Assembly (NCBI GenBank): GCA_025917655.1
Contig: CP084613.1
Span: 1,116,001-1,180,000 of the forward strand
Source: Chlorella sorokiniana
Taxonomy: Eukaryota > Chlorophyta > Trebouxiophyceae > Chlorellales > Chlorellaceae
DNA: 64,000 nt
Direction of reading: 5' to 3'
The translations under genes were made by a program, and so were the position numbers. The notes under the pieces were generated by a model. It made no database searches. It was given only the letters and a program-made list of their open reading frames with translations, and was not told the origin of the DNA. Positions 30,601 through 41,967 of this stretch are shown piece by piece; position 1 is the first letter of the stretch; the number at the start of each line of letters is the position of its first letter.

Positions 30601-31462
30601 CTTAAAGCGCTGCCGACTGCAGCGGGCAGCTTCCGTTGGCTGCGCCGCCGTCCCTGGCAGGCCTGAGGGCTGATGCCACGCCGTAAGGGGGGCTGCGTGC
30701 TGTGCGCCTGATGCTGTTTTGTGCTGTGCCGCGCATGCTGTGCAGGGTGGCATGCGTGTCTGCGTTCCAGGGGGAGCCCATTCTGCCAGAGAGCCTGGGC
30801 ATGGCGCAGGCAGCCCCCGCCAGCACGCAGCCAGCAGCGCTTGCGCCCACCGCAGCCGCGACAACCGACCCGGGTGCCCAGCCGACGAGTGTGCAGCCTG
30901 CGGCGCCTGCCCCGCAAGCAGCCGCGACAGCCGCAGAGGCGGACGCTGAGGTGGCAGCCCCCATGCCAGCAGCACAAGCGCCAGCTGTGCAGCCACCCGA
31001 CCAACTGGCCCCAGAGGAGGAGGCGATCCGCGCAGCCAATGCTGCTGGACAAGCGCCCCCTCTCGACGAGCATGCCGCCATGGTTGCCGCCGCCATCGCC
31101 GCGGGATCGGACGCAGCAGCTGCGCAGGCCGCTGCAGCCGCTGAGCCGCCTGCGCAAGGTCCGGTGGGCGATGCTGCGCCAGTCACGCAGCAAATGGACG
31201 TTGACCCACCGGCATCGGCACCAGCTGGTGAAGCAGCAGTGGGTGCGGAGCCCAGCCCCCTTTGCAGCTGCCTGGGCCAGCAGAGGCGGCGGAAGGCGGG
31301 GCACCAGCTGACGATGCAGGAGCTGTCGCCACAGAACAGAATGGCCCGTCTCTGCCATTGGACGCAGCCAACGGCATCCCCGAGATGGCTGAGGGACCTT
31401 TGCATGACAGCATAAGCACGGTGGCGGCAGGGCCACCCTTCAAGCAGCTGCGCAGCAACTGA
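24647..31462 (+). CDS. PHD-GNAT chromatin protein with TPL-binding-like domains (IDM1/ROS4 type)
   Basis: Resembles plant Increased DNA Methylation 1, a histone acetyltransferase that reads histone tails and guards genes from DNA methylation. Order: Ala/Pro-rich N-terminus with a KRRRP basic patch; VEVSEFVEMARQCESQDVLR; a TDBD-like domain (MLKTGLLTGQ, GIRCFCRACGPAG, SEFEEHSGS); PHD1 (CHTCKAGGQLLGCDGCPAAF to GDWFCPLC); a second TDBD-like domain (GILCGCC, ISASGFEAHAG, YDNIFTEDGLTLKAM); PHD2 (LCHELDF, MLCDQCEREFHVGCL, EWFCSEEC); a GNAT domain with an acetyl-CoA loop, TARRQGHARVLVNCFEQLL, then VHTLVLPAAHETVETWKNGF. The Ala/Gln-rich tail ends AAGPPFKQLRSN. A one-base offset at the C run 25445-25450 separates the N-terminal exon from VEVSEF; the first splice junction is also unsettled, and a downstream ATG lies at 25069. 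Confidence 0.82.
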
Positions 31463-32003
31463 CCAGCGGGGCCCCAGGGCCCCCACCACCACCCCCTTGC
31501 TTGTCACTTCAACCTTCATGTATTGACGGGCCATGCGTCCTCCGCTTCGTTTGACCTTTATTTGACGCTCCCACATTACCTCCCCTGCTGTCTTTCTGAA
31601 TTTCTGCCGCAACAACTGAGACGCTGCGGCAAGCGAGGCTGTGCAGGCTGGTGTCATCTGCCTCTTCCTCCATCTTCCAACAAACAGACGCTTGCGCTTG
31701 ATAACGGTCATGCGCTAGGTTGCACCACCAACCTTGCAGCCTTCCCAGAGCAAAAGAGCTGAAGAAGGCGCAAGCGCCTGAACGGGCCTAACCTGCTTGC
31801 CGCACATGTGACTGGGTTCCACGCTTGGGGAATTGTCTTTACCTTTTTGCAAATTGCAAAGGCAGACGCCTCTGCAGCGAAGGCATCATCATGATGCGCT
31901 GCTGAGCAGGGCCGAAGGTGCTTCAACCAACCATGTGCTTCGTAATTCCTAGGCAGCTTGGGTTGAGGTTCCTGAGGCGCTCTTGCTTCACTCCTCGCCA
32001 GGG
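31463..32003. other. Intergenic: PHD-GNAT 3' UTR and CHCH promoter
   Basis: 541 bp between plus-strand genes with moderate GC. No TGTAA and no supported gene. Confidence 0.45.
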
Positions 32004-33101
32004 ATGACAGGGGACTGGGCAAGCAGTCTGCCGCGGGCCTGGTGGGAGCGGGACACTGTTCCCTGTCGCCACGCCACGCCGTCCAACCAGTGCAGCGAGC
32101 ACACTTGGATATCCACTGAGTGCGAGACGGAGCTCGACGCTACTGGCGAGCCCGTCAAGCGCTGCGTCAAGCTTTACAAACGTTATTTGAAGTGTGCTGG
32201 CCGGTGAGCGCCCGCAGACAAGCGCGGTTGGGCTGCGAGGGCTTGGCCGTCGGGGAACCACCCAACGCTCTAGCCCTAGCCACCCGCTCTGCAGCACCGA
32301 GAGGGTAGATGAGCAGAAGCAGGAGTTGATGGCACGAGGGGAGGGCGCCCAGCAATTGGAGCCTGACCTGGTGCCCTCGGTGGACAAGCTGCCCGGCAGG
32401 TGAGAGGTTTCCGCTGCTCGCGTTCATGGCTGCCACCTGCATCATCCTAACCTCTGAGGCTGCCGTCTGTGAAACAGGGCTTGCTTCTGTTGGAATCTCA
32501 CAATAAGAGCATGCCTGTTTGTGCATTCCTTCAAACGCTGGGCACGGCTCGGCCATGCCGCTGTGCTCTGCAGCAGCTGCAATACATCCTTCTCCTGCTT
32601 CTCCCTGCAGCATGCGGTCAGCGGCAGAACTTGGTGAGCAGCATGGCCCCCAGATGGAGGACGTGGGACATGCAGTGCAGGAATTCCTGCGCTTTGCTGA
32701 GGAGCTCCAGGAGCAGCTTGTGCCAGGTGGGCACTGCTGGCGCCCGCAGCTGCCGTAACTGGCCGGGGTGGGCAGGCTTTGCTGGCAGTGGTCCCTGATG
32801 TTGCATCGTCTGGCAGCAGCATGACGCTTCTTGTTAATGGCTCGGTGCTTCTCCTCGCAAACCCATCGCAGGCGCTGTGCATCTAGACCAGGCGCCGCCG
32901 GCGCCCATGCGGCCGTACAGCGAGGCAGAGGACTCGCGGCAGCAGCAGCAGCAGCAGGTCGCAGCAGACCAGACGTTTGGTTGGCTAGGGGGCTTACTGT
33001 TTGGCAAGCGGCGCAGCGGAGTTGAGAGCACGCGCGGTGCTCGCGGGCAGCTAGATGCCAGCATGTGGCGGGAGTTTGAGTCATCTTTCACTGAGACATA
33101 G
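32004..33101 (+). CDS. Twin-CX9C (CHCH) protein with long helical C-terminus
   Basis: Likely a mitochondrial intermembrane-space protein folded by Mia40/Erv1. From ATG 32004 the first exon gives MTGDWASSLPRAWWERDTVP and then two exact CX9C motifs, CSEHTWISTEC and CVKLYKRYLKC, the CHCH hairpin. Later exons encode STERVDEQKQELMARGEG, a helical segment (EEFLRFAEELQEQLVP-like), a Q6 run after EAEDSRQ, and TFGWLGGLLFGKRRSG, and end MWREFESSFTET. Known twin-CX9C proteins are mostly small (about 60-150 residues); the added C-terminal part here is unusual. Plant Cox19-like CHCH proteins are the nearest class I can name, but orthology is not established. Confidence 0.72.
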
Positions 33102-33916
33102 CATGGGCTGCCCTGATGGTTTTGGGGGTGCGCAGGGGCAGCAGGCTCATGTCAGTGCGGAGCATCTCTGCTGCCACATCAGGCTGCTTCAACTGGTTGG
33201 CCCTCTGCTTCTGTCTCCAACACCCCTGCCACCCTTTGCCGCGACCTGCTGCACCCAGCGTGCAGTGGAACTAGCCTGCTGATTTCTGACCGCCTGACCC
33301 TCGCAGCAAGCCCCAGTTTTGTCAAGAATGAACGATTTGATCCGCTTGGCCCGCGCATTTTGCGTGGTCACAGCCCTGGCTGCCCCGTGCTTCCTACGTG
33401 CGAATGGTTGCATTAGCTACGCTGCTTGGTGCCCTCGCTGTTCTCGGCCTCTGCTCCCGGTCCCTTATCTTGGCTTACCGGCATTACAGTTTGCCTGTGA
33501 AAGGTGCCGAGCAGTGATGTTCTAGTGAGATGTCAACAGCACGCCACTGTTTTCTTTTCCTCCTGTTTGTGTCGCTGCCCATTCCTGTTCGAAGCGGCGA
33601 CTGCCGCTCCAGGACCAATTGTTGCTGCTGCCCCCAAACCCCCCCCGCCCACTTTTTTGTTCCCGTCACTTGCTGGGCTCAACAGCAACGGCGTCTCTCT
33701 TTGCAGTGCAGCCTTCACATTCCTGTGCAGGGCTTTTTATTGTTTGCGCGTCACGCTCTGACATTGTTCGCCAGACACTGCCTGTGAAAGCAGTGCAACC
33801 TCGCATGTGTTGGCCAAGGCCTTTGCGCTAGCTAGCCAGCTGAATTACAGGGAGGTTGCAACGTCACGCGGAGCACCTGCACCTAGGCAGGCGCAGCCTC
33901 TCGCGGAGAGCTGGCG
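33102..33916. other. Convergent 3' region, CHCH / ICMT
   Basis: 815 bp where two genes end facing each other. Pyrimidine-rich and likely both 3' UTRs. No gene supported. Confidence 0.5.
33845..33849 (-). terminator. Polyadenylation signal TGTAA for ICMT
   Basis: ttaca on the plus strand, about 70 bp past the ICMT stop. Confidence 0.6.
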
Positions 33917-34698
33917 TCATGGAATGAACGGGATACCACTCGGCACTGCAGCTTTATACTGCCGGAAGGCAGCGCCGAAGAAGCGCTGCAGCTGCATGTC
34001 CTCGTAGGCAACCCTGTGGCTGAAGAAGCGCCAGGTCGTGGCGGCGAAGCCCAGCGTGCACAGCGGGTTGCACAGCAGCAGCTGCGAGCCGATGGACCAC
34101 GCCATCCACCCCATGTAGCCGGGGTGTCGCAGCCAGCTGTAGACGCCGTGTGTGACCAGGGTGTGCTGCGGCCGCCGCTCGGTTTGGATGAGGTGCGTGA
34201 AGTTGTGGGCCGCCGTGATCTGCGTGCGGGGCGCGCCGGGTTAGGCAGCAAGCGCTGCCGAAGAGGTACGCGGATGCCGGTTGTGTTTTCAGCCTCTCAC
34301 CATGGCAGTTTTGCGCACAAGCTCCCCAAGCACCATGGCGGCGAGGCCCAGCCAGGAGACGGCCGGCACCTTGACAACAGGAACCCAGCGGGCCTCCGCC
34401 CAGTGCTCTATGCAGGCTAATAGCATGGCCATGCAGTAGGGCTTGCTAAAGAGCCAGGCTGCAATGCAATGCGGCGCAGATGAGTCAGAAACGCATTCAT
34501 AAGCTTCGAGAGCAGCGTGAGCAGGAAGCGCAGGGCGTGGGCGGGCGGGCGGCTGGAGGGCAAGCATTGCGGGCACGGCTGATGGCGGAAGTGCTCACAT
34601 CTCCATCCTAGTTCCGGCTTGTTATAAATGGCGACTAGTAGGAACTCGGAGGTATGAAAAAACACGAGGGTGCCAACGAATATCGCAAACGGGTTCAT
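33917..34698 (-). CDS. ICMT: Protein-S-isoprenylcysteine O-methyltransferase
   Basis: ER-membrane enzyme that methylates the C-terminal prenylcysteine of CaaX proteins after prenylation and proteolysis. Start MNPFAIFVGTLVFFHTSEFL (ATG 34698) contains the first membrane helix. Further exons: AWLFSKPYCMAMLLACIEHW, WLGLAAMVLGELVRKTAM, AAHNFTHLIQ, then the signature HTLVTHGVYSWLRHPGYMGW with the conserved H-G-x-Y-x-x-x-R-H-P core, LLCNPLCTLGFAATTWRFF, and the RVAYEDMQLQRFFG tail holding the conserved Glu. It ends AVPSGIPFIP. The full protein is about 200 residues, matching STE14/ICMT. The first intron is short. Confidence 0.92.
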
Positions 34699-35257
34699 TG
34701 TTGCAGCCTAATGGGCACGAAACACGAATACAAACACAAAATGACAATATGTGCTGAGGAAACATTGATGTCTTAGGACCATGCACAAAACCTTGCCAGT
34801 CCTGCCACCGCCTCGGCATGAAGCGCCAGGCCTGCTTGTCGCTGCAAAACTTTCCTTACCATGCTGCCTCGCGGTTCGTACCGCCTGATGCATTCATGGT
34901 GGAACTTAGTTCATTGTGCCCCCTCAAGGACAGGTGACACAGTCGCCCGTCGACGGTCCAGTTGTGCAGAGGCTTTGAACAAGGTGGATGCCGCTCATGC
35001 TCTAGACACAACCTTCAATTTTGATCTACTCTTCATCTGTACAGTGGTTGCTGAAACTGAGGCTGGAACAGAGCAGAATCATAACCATGAAGGAGAGGGA
35101 TGCCATGCGTCAGAGCCGCGCTGTGCAACTGCCGGCCCCAGCTTAGTAAAATTACTAAAAGCCAGTTTCACGCGTCAGTTTGTTGCAAGCCTCAGGTTGA
35201 TGCCAATCGATACGCTTCTAAACCCTCAGACTCCGGGTTCAGACACGATCACCAAAC
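34699..35257. promoter_or_regulatory. Divergent intergenic region, ICMT / CHY gene
   Basis: 559 bp between opposite starts, lower in GC than the coding parts. Expected to hold both promoters. No defined motif recognised. Confidence 0.5.
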
Positions 35258-38200
35258 ATGGGGGCTCGGGAAGAGCGCCTGAAGCAGCTGCAGGTGCAAG
35301 CTGGGAATAAAATGTTTCGGGATGTAGTACATTGGCCGTCCATTTGTACGCAGCACCGCACCGGGTTCTAGGCAGTCGCTGCCCTTTGCTGTGCCGCCGC
35401 TCCCAACCAGCTGCCCTTGTTGCCCCTCTACCGGTCTCCTCCAGGAGGAGCTGGTTCACTTGAAGTCCCAAGTCCCGGGCCTTTCGTTGAAGAAGAGCAC
35501 GCCAGCGCAGTCTGGCAGCGCTCCCTTCCCCATCAGCTGCACCGCAGACGTGGCGGCGCCGCCCGACGCCGAGCGCTTTGACGTCGCCGCCTTCACGCTC
35601 GTCGCTCACCTGCAGGCCCGCGCTCTGGATGCAACCCCCGCCGCCGTCGCTGCCGCCGTGGCGGTGGAGGTGGTCAGCGCTGACCTGCCCCGTGCGCTAC
35701 GGGGGCCATTGCGGCGCGGCTGCACGCCACATGGGCTGCCGCCGACCCTGGTGCGCTGCTCGCCTGCTGGCGGCCCTGCCCTGCTGCTGCACCGACTGAC
35801 CCCCAGCTGCTGCTGTCTGCCCGCTGCACCCCCATCAGCTTCTATCCACCTCGCCGCCACGTGCGTGCCCCCTTCCTGCAGCTCCTGGGCGGCTGGCTCT
35901 GGCGGTGCTGTGGCTCGAGGCTCGGCGCCAGTACGCCGCCCTGCTGAGCCTGCTGCCAGAGCTGCTGGAGCCGTACCAGACGCAAGACGCCAGCGGGTCG
36001 ACGCAGCGCCGCTGGGCGGTGCTCAGCGACCAGACCAGCGTCACAATCGATGCGGCGGCGCCCGCTCCGGCTAGAGCCGCCGCCGCGGCGAGCAGCGCAC
36101 CGCGGGCGCCTGCGGCGGCGGCGGCGCGGCGGCCTCGCGCACATTGGACGCGGGCACTGCAGCAGGGGAGGGCCCCGAGCTGCCTCGGGGGCTGGCCCAG
36201 GAGCTTGAGTTCCTGAAGAAGCGGCACGGGCTGCGGGTGGTGCCCTGCGGGCAGCTGCAGGGGGGCCCTGCAGGCGGCGCGTCGGCCGCCGCCGCAGGCG
36301 CTGCCAGCGCGCAGCTGGCCGGCCTGCGCCTCGGCGAGCAGCCAGCAGCAGTGGCAGGGCGGGAGCAGAGCCCGCCCAGCCCCATGCCTGCGCCCGAGGC
36401 GCCTGCTGTGGCGGCGTTCGAAGCTGAGCTGCGGCCCACCGACCCGGCCTGGGACGCGGCGCACCCGCTGCTGCTGCGCGGCTGGGTGGCGGCAGGCTAC
36501 CCACACCCCGGCAGCCTGCACGTGTCGGTCAGCCCCGGCAGCAGCCTCCCTGCCGGACCTGCAGCGCGAGGTGCTGGAGCGGCTGCTGGCCGGCGAGGCG
36601 GCGGCGGCGGCGGGCGGCCCGGCGCGCTGCGCGCTGTGCTGCGCTACGTCGAGAACCGCGCGGGGCAGCTGTGGGAGCAGGCAGCCGACATTGCGGCCGA
36701 GGTGGCGCGGCGGCGACGCCAGGCGGCGCAGCAAGCCGGGCGGGCCTCCTTGCAGGGGCGCAGCCAGCCCGGCAGGGCACGCAGCTGGGCAGCGGCAGCA
36801 ACGACAGCGGCGGCAGCGGCAGCGGCAGCAGCAGCGGCTCCGAGCTGGATGACGACGGCGCAGGGTGGCCAGCAGGCTCCAGCGGCAGCAGCGGCAGCAG
36901 CAGCACCTCTGGCAGTCAGCACGGCGGCTCGGAGGCCGGGCAGTCTGGGGGCGAGGGCGAGGAGGGCGGCGCGCCAGCGCGCGGCGGCGGCGGCGGCCAC
37001 AGCGCTGCGGTGCTGCCGCTGGCGCTGGCGCTGGAGGGGCTGCAGCTGGAGGGCGTGGATGCGGTGGAGGTGCTGCGCCTGGACTTGCAGGCCTGCTGTG
37101 CACGCTGCGGCGCCACGAGGGACCTCTCCTTTGCCACAGCCGCCGTGGCGCTGCCCTCGGACGGCGGCGGGGGGGGCAGGGTGCGGGCGTGCTGGCCGCG
37201 GCGGCCGAGTGCCCCTCATGCCACGCGGAGTGGCGGGTGGAGCTGGCGCCCAAGCTGGTGCACGAGAGGAGCAACGTGCTGGCGCACGTGCGAGCCGCGG
37301 GCTGCGCCCCGCGACCTGCTGCCCTCCATGCTGGCGGGGCAGTGCGGGCGCTGTGCGGCCAGCGCCGCCTTCCGTGCCGCGGCTGTGGGGCGCTGGAACG
37401 AACGGCGCTGCTCCAGCTGCCACGAGCTGCTGCGATTCCAGGTGGGGCGCGTGGCTGGGAGGGGGGCTGGAGCGCAGCCTCAGCACCCTCAAAAGCCAGC
37501 TCTTGGATCACAGTTCTCGCTGTGTTGCCTGAGGATGAGCGGGTGTGATTGGATGGCCCCTGTCCCATTTTCCGCCCGCAGTGCGATGCAGCGCTGTTCG
37601 TGCCGCAACGACAGCAGCGTCGAGAGCGGGGGCCGGCGGCGGAGCCTCCCAACCAGGGGGCCAGGAGCGGCGGCGGGGTGGCGACAACGCGGCGACTGCC
37701 GCCGCCTTCAACGGGTTGCTGCAAGTGGGGCAGCCGCTGCCCGAGCGCGGCACCTGCCGGCACTACAAGTGAGTGGGTCCTGCTGCCAGCGGAGGTACAA
37801 ATGGGTGCAAGCGGCGCTACACCGGTCCCGCTGTGCCGCCGCCAGGAGCGCGTGCTGCTGGCCGCCGTTTCTTCTCCTGCACCGGGCCTGCTGCCCCTCA
37901 CGTTGGCGCTGCTGGCCGCCGCTTCGGCTCCTGCACCGGGCCTGCCGCCCCTCACGTTGGCGCTGCCGGCCTGCAGGCACTCTTACCGTTGGCTGCGCTT
38001 CCCCTGCTGCGGCCGCCGCTTCCCGTGCGACCTGTGGTGAGCCCCCCCGCCTATGCACCCCTCTGCTCGCTTCTTTGGTGCTGGGGGTGGGAGTGCGTTG
38101 CGGTGTGGGTGGGTGGGCATGCCTCGGGAGATTGGACGCGTGTGTGGAGGGAGGGGGCGATAACGTGAGGAGCGCGCTCCTTGTAGCCAGGGTGGTCCCT

Positions 38201-38867
38201 TGTACATCTTGTACATCAAACACGCTGGCTGGCTGGGTGGCCAACATCCGCCGCCTGCCCCCCTCCCCACCCCCCAGCCACGAGGAGCTGACTGACGGGC
38301 ACGACATGAAGTGGGCCACACGCATGGTGTGCGGCTTCTGCTCCAGCGAGCAGCCCGTGGCGCCGCAGTGCAAGGCGTGCGGCAAGAAGCTCGCCACCAG
38401 CGCGGGTGGGTTCGCCCGCCCAGCGCAGGCGCTGCTCAGCCGTGTGCGGAGCGCGGGGCTACAAGGGCGTGTTGCCTGCCGCCTCTGTCGCCTTGTGCCG
38501 CTGTGACATGCTGTTGGTCAGGCCTAACCAGCGCCTCCCGTTTGCTGTGCCGCAGCTGCGCCATCTGGGCGGCGCACGCGCTTCTGGGAGGGCGGCCAGG
38601 GTGAGAGTGTGGGGCCCGGTTGGGGTGACCTGCCCGTTGCGCTGCCTGCTGCCCGAGGCAAACACCCTGCCCATGTCCTCCGCCGACCCGTCACAATCCC
38701 TGCGCTGCGACGTTAATTTTGTGGCCTGCCTGCACCCCGCAGGCCAGCGTGACCCCAGCAAGCTGCACAAAAACGACCCGAGGCGCTACCGAGGCCGGCA
38801 CAAGACGCAGTCCGCCAAGCACAAGCGCGTGGGGCAGGGAGCAAAGGCGGGTCCTGCACGCGAGTAG
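35258..38867 (+). CDS. CHY-type zinc-finger protein
   Basis: Starts MGAREERLKQLQ, spliced to EELVHLKSQVPGLSLKKS, a short coiled coil. The middle holds ARRQYAALLSLLPELLEPYQ, AQELEFLKKRHGLRVVPCG, a Gly/Ser/Ala-rich run, and three CxxC pairs (CARCGATRDLSF; AAECPSCHAEWRVEL; CGRC and RRCSSCHELLRFQ) that probably bind zinc. The C-terminal CHY finger is clear: VGQPLPERGTCRHYKHSYRW, RFPCCGRRFPCDLCHEELTD, HDMKWATRMVCGFCSSEQPV and PQCKACGKKLA. A basic tail, QRDPSKLHKNDPRRYRGRHK, ends the protein. The same tail after a CHY finger occurs in uncharacterised fungal and algal proteins. The function of this large form is unknown; the small fungal relative Hot13 acts on mitochondrial intermembrane proteins. 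A minisatellite lies in the intron before SYRW. Confidence 0.75.
37854..37961. repeat. 54-bp tandem duplication in a CHY-gene intron
   Basis: Unit starting gctgctggccgccg at 37854 and again at 37908; the two copies differ at a few positions, and a third start, gctgccggcc, follows at 37962, just before the 3' splice site. Confidence 0.8.
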
Positions 38868-38888
38868 CGGCCCCATCTGTTAGTTGTT

Positions 38889-38893
38889 GTAAC
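38889..38893 (+). terminator. Polyadenylation signal TGTAA for the CHY gene
   Basis: TGTAA 22 bp after the stop codon. Confidence 0.5.
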
Positions 38894-39851
38894 ATGCAGC
38901 TGTTGAGGACGGTGCGTTGGGTGGCAGGCCGCAACAGGCGAGGCGAGGCGGAAGTGGGATGTTGAGGTGGGCGGAACCTGGCTGTGTCTTGCGCTCAGGG
39001 CCCAAGTAACAGTACAAAGTGGACTGCTACATTCATGCGACGTTTCAACACGCGATTAAGTCGGCAAAGCGCGCGATTGGGAACCAAGGCGGGAGGCTGG
39101 CAGGCTCGCATAGCAGCGAGCGGATTCTTCAGCAGACAAATACTACACTTTCACCGCTTCACTTGGCGGTAAGTCGCCGGGGAGCGCGCGCCATCAAGTG
39201 CTAGCTCGTGCCAGCCTGGCTGGGCGTAACACGGCCAATTGAGGGTCGTGCTTGGCTTGTCACTGCAATAGAAACTCATTAGGAGTAGGTGGGCACGTAG
39301 TGAGAGCCTACAGAGGTGAGGGGGCTAGCACCAGCACCATGGTGCCATGTGTTCTGGCATGTGGGCGCCCGACCTGGGGCCGAGACGTGTCCCAGCGGAT
39401 TTGCTCCGCAAGCACATTAGTTTGGGCGTCGCACATGACTTGTTGCGGGTGGCGGTCTCCCGAAGAGAAAACATCTTAGCCGGCAGGCACCCCAGCGAGG
39501 AACTAGCTGCTGCGGGCCCCTGCACATGCCTGGCGGGGTTCATGTTCTTCTTGGGAGCCTCGGCGCGGCTTCCCAGCGCCTGTCGTGCCTGTGCTAGCGC
39601 ACCTGCGTTGCGTGGCACCGCCACCCGGTAGCAGCTAGCCTCCTACTCCTCCCCAACCTGGTAGCGTTCAAGGGAGCGCCTCCAGCTTGCGAACTCGACC
39701 CCACTGAGACAGATATTTGGTGTTCTCCTGCAGGCCGTACCGGAGGCGCAGACTAGCGCAGGACAGGACGTGTCGCACCGGCGACGACAGATTTTCCCCC
39801 GCCGCGTGTCGGGCAGACGCCTGCGCATGCACCACTGAGCACAACATCCGG
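38894..39851. other. Intergenic: promoter and 5' UTR of the RRM gene
   Basis: 958 bp with no convincing coding frame. A tgcag acceptor-like site near 39733 suggests a possible 5' UTR intron for the downstream gene. Confidence 0.4.
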
Positions 39852-41967
39852 ATGTCCAGGCAGGACGGCAAAGTATTCATCGGCGGGCTTAGCTGGGAGA
39901 CCACAGGTGCGGCGGACTGTGGCCAAAAGCGCTCTGCCGAAAGGGGTCGAGTGCAGTCTGCGCCGCTGGCTGGTTGCTCCGCGTGGGGCCCCAGTGCCTG
40001 CTGGCAGCCGCCCGCTGCTTCTAGCACACATGGTGATGGCAGTGATGGGCAGGTGCTGCACGCCTCCTGGCATCCGCTGTTACCTCTGCTGCAGCCGCTG
40101 TCGTCATCACCAGCAGCATCCTGCCACAGCCCTTGAGGCTCCCCCTTGTGCCCCTCACCGCGGTGCAGACCAGAAGCTGCGGGCGTACTTTGAAAACTAT
40201 GGCACAGTGCAGGAGGCGTTTGTGTCGTACGACAAGCACACGGGGCGGCCCCGCGGCTTTGGCTTTGTCGTCTTTGCCGATCCCATCATTGCTGACAAGG
40301 TGGGCATGCCTGCGCGGCAGCGTCTGCAGCGGCACACCTTCATGCCTGCTCCACCTTCAGCATCAAACCGCCAGGCTTGCTTCGCACACATCTTTGGGCA
40401 TGGATGCCGCTTTTAGACTGCACCAGTTGACTGCACCAGTTGACTGCACCAGTTGACGGCGATGCACCCCCTCGGCTCTCGCATCACCCGCCCAGCATGC
40501 TGCTGCCCCTGCCGCCGCGGCCCCTTGCAGGTGATCAGCGTGCAGCACACGATAGACAGGCGGGAGGTGGAGGCCAAGAAGGCGCTGCCCAAGGAGGAGA
40601 GCCCTGTGAGCAAGGACCAGGCGGCGGTGGCGGCGGGCCACCGCACCAAGAAGATCTTTGTGGGGGGCTGGCCGCCACCGTGGACGAGGACGCCTTCCGA
40701 GCCTACTTCCAGCAGTTTGGGCGGGTGGAGGACGCGGTAGTGATGTTCGACCACGAAAACAAGCGCCCCGCGGCTTCGGCTTCATCACCTTCTCGGGTGC
40801 GGCGGCGATGGGCAGCGCAGCAGGGGCTGGGGCGGAAGGCTTGGTCGGCGCGGTGGCGTATGGATGGGAAAGGCTGCAGCAGCAGCGTGTCTCGGTTGCA
40901 GCGGCTCGGCTGCTTGTCAATGCTGGGAGGCGGGGATGTGACGCGCTGGCTTGCCACCCCGCCGCGCCGCTGTCCCGCAGAGGAGGAGGCGGTGGAGGCT
41001 GTCTTTGGGCGCGGCACCATCCAGACCATCCATGACAAGCAGATTGAGATCAAGCGGGCGGTGCCACGCGACTCCATGCCCCCAGCCCCCGCACCCTGCA
41101 CCGATCCCCGCCCACGCTGCCCATCCTGGGTACGACCACCCCCCGCCCGAGCCTTGGAACCGCCGCGGCGGGCCGCCGCCGCACTTTGGCGGCAGCCGTG
41201 GCTACAGCGGCGGCCCGGCGGCTACAGCAGCGGGCCGGGTGGGTACCGCGGCGGGCACAACAGCGTGCCCCCCCCGCACGGCGGTTTGGGCCACCACGGC
41301 GGCTACGGCGGCGCCCGCAGCAGCGGCATGCGCAGCCCGCCCCACCATGGCGGCCACCATCACATTGGCGGCCCCCGCAGCCCTTCACGCCACCAGCCGT
41401 TGTCACGGGTGCGTTCGCTGCCTGCCTGCACCCTGCCCACCATGCTGCGGGGCGTGCCTTTACGCTCATGCCTACTGGCCAACTGGGCTCCTTCCAAACA
41501 CTGCAGGCATCCCGGCCAACATGGCCGCCACGCCAGAGGGCGCGGCAGCCATAGCCAGCGGCAACGTAGCGGCGGCGCTGCCCGTGATCTCCAGCTCGCC
41601 GATCGCCGGCATCCCTGCGCAGACGCAGCTGGCAGCCATGTCGTCGGCCGCCGCCGCATCACCGCTGCAGCCAGGCCAGCTGGTGGCCTCGTTCGCTGCG
41701 CTGCCCAGCAACGTGCAGGCGGCGGCTGCCGCCGCTGCGGCTCAGCAGCTCGGCTCGCCGCCGGGCGCGTTTGGCTTGCCTGACGCCTCGTCTGCGGCCG
41801 CTGCAGCGCAGCAGCAGGCTGTGCAGCAGGCGCAGGTGCAGGCGGCGCACAACCTGGCCGAGCTGCAGCAGCAGGTCAGCCTCAGCACCTCGCTGGCTGC
41901 GCAGCAGCTGCAGCAGGCGCAGGCGGCGCAGCAGCAGCAGCAGGCGCAGGCAGCCATTTGGAGCTGA
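39852..41967 (+). CDS. Two-RRM RNA-binding protein (hnRNP/Musashi-like)
   Basis: RRM1 opens at the start: MSRQDGKVFIGGLSWETT (RNP2), then DQKLRAYFENYGTVQEAFVS and GRPRGFGFVVF (RNP1). After ISVQHTIDRREVEAKKALPK comes RRM2: TKKIFVGG (RNP2), then LAATVDEDAFRAYFQQFGRV and RGFGFITFS (RNP1), TIHDKQIEIKRAVPRD. The Gly/Tyr/Arg-rich middle (about 41150-41400) and the Gln/Ala-rich tail ending AAQQQQQAQAAIWS are prion-like low-complexity regions typical of stress-granule or mRNP proteins. RRM2 is interrupted twice by apparent single missing bases, at the G/C boundary 40662-40668 and the C run 40766-40769; the conserved sequence resumes immediately in the next frame each time. Role in mRNA binding is a family inference; the target is unknown. 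Confidence 0.85.
40416..40457. repeat. 13-bp tandem repeat, three copies, in an RRM-gene intron
   Basis: gactgcaccagtt at 40416, 40429 and 40442, perfect copies, followed by gac of a fourth. Confidence 0.9.

Noticed and set aside
35835-37955. A 706-residue open frame on the minus strand
   Set aside because: It mirrors the GC-rich plus-strand CHY gene; composition is Arg/Pro/Cys-rich without domains, typical of an antisense shadow.
40662-40769. RRM gene as a pseudogene because of two frame offsets
   Set aside because: Both sit beside short G/C runs, conserved sequence continues at once, and the same artefact occurs in several other housekeeping genes here.
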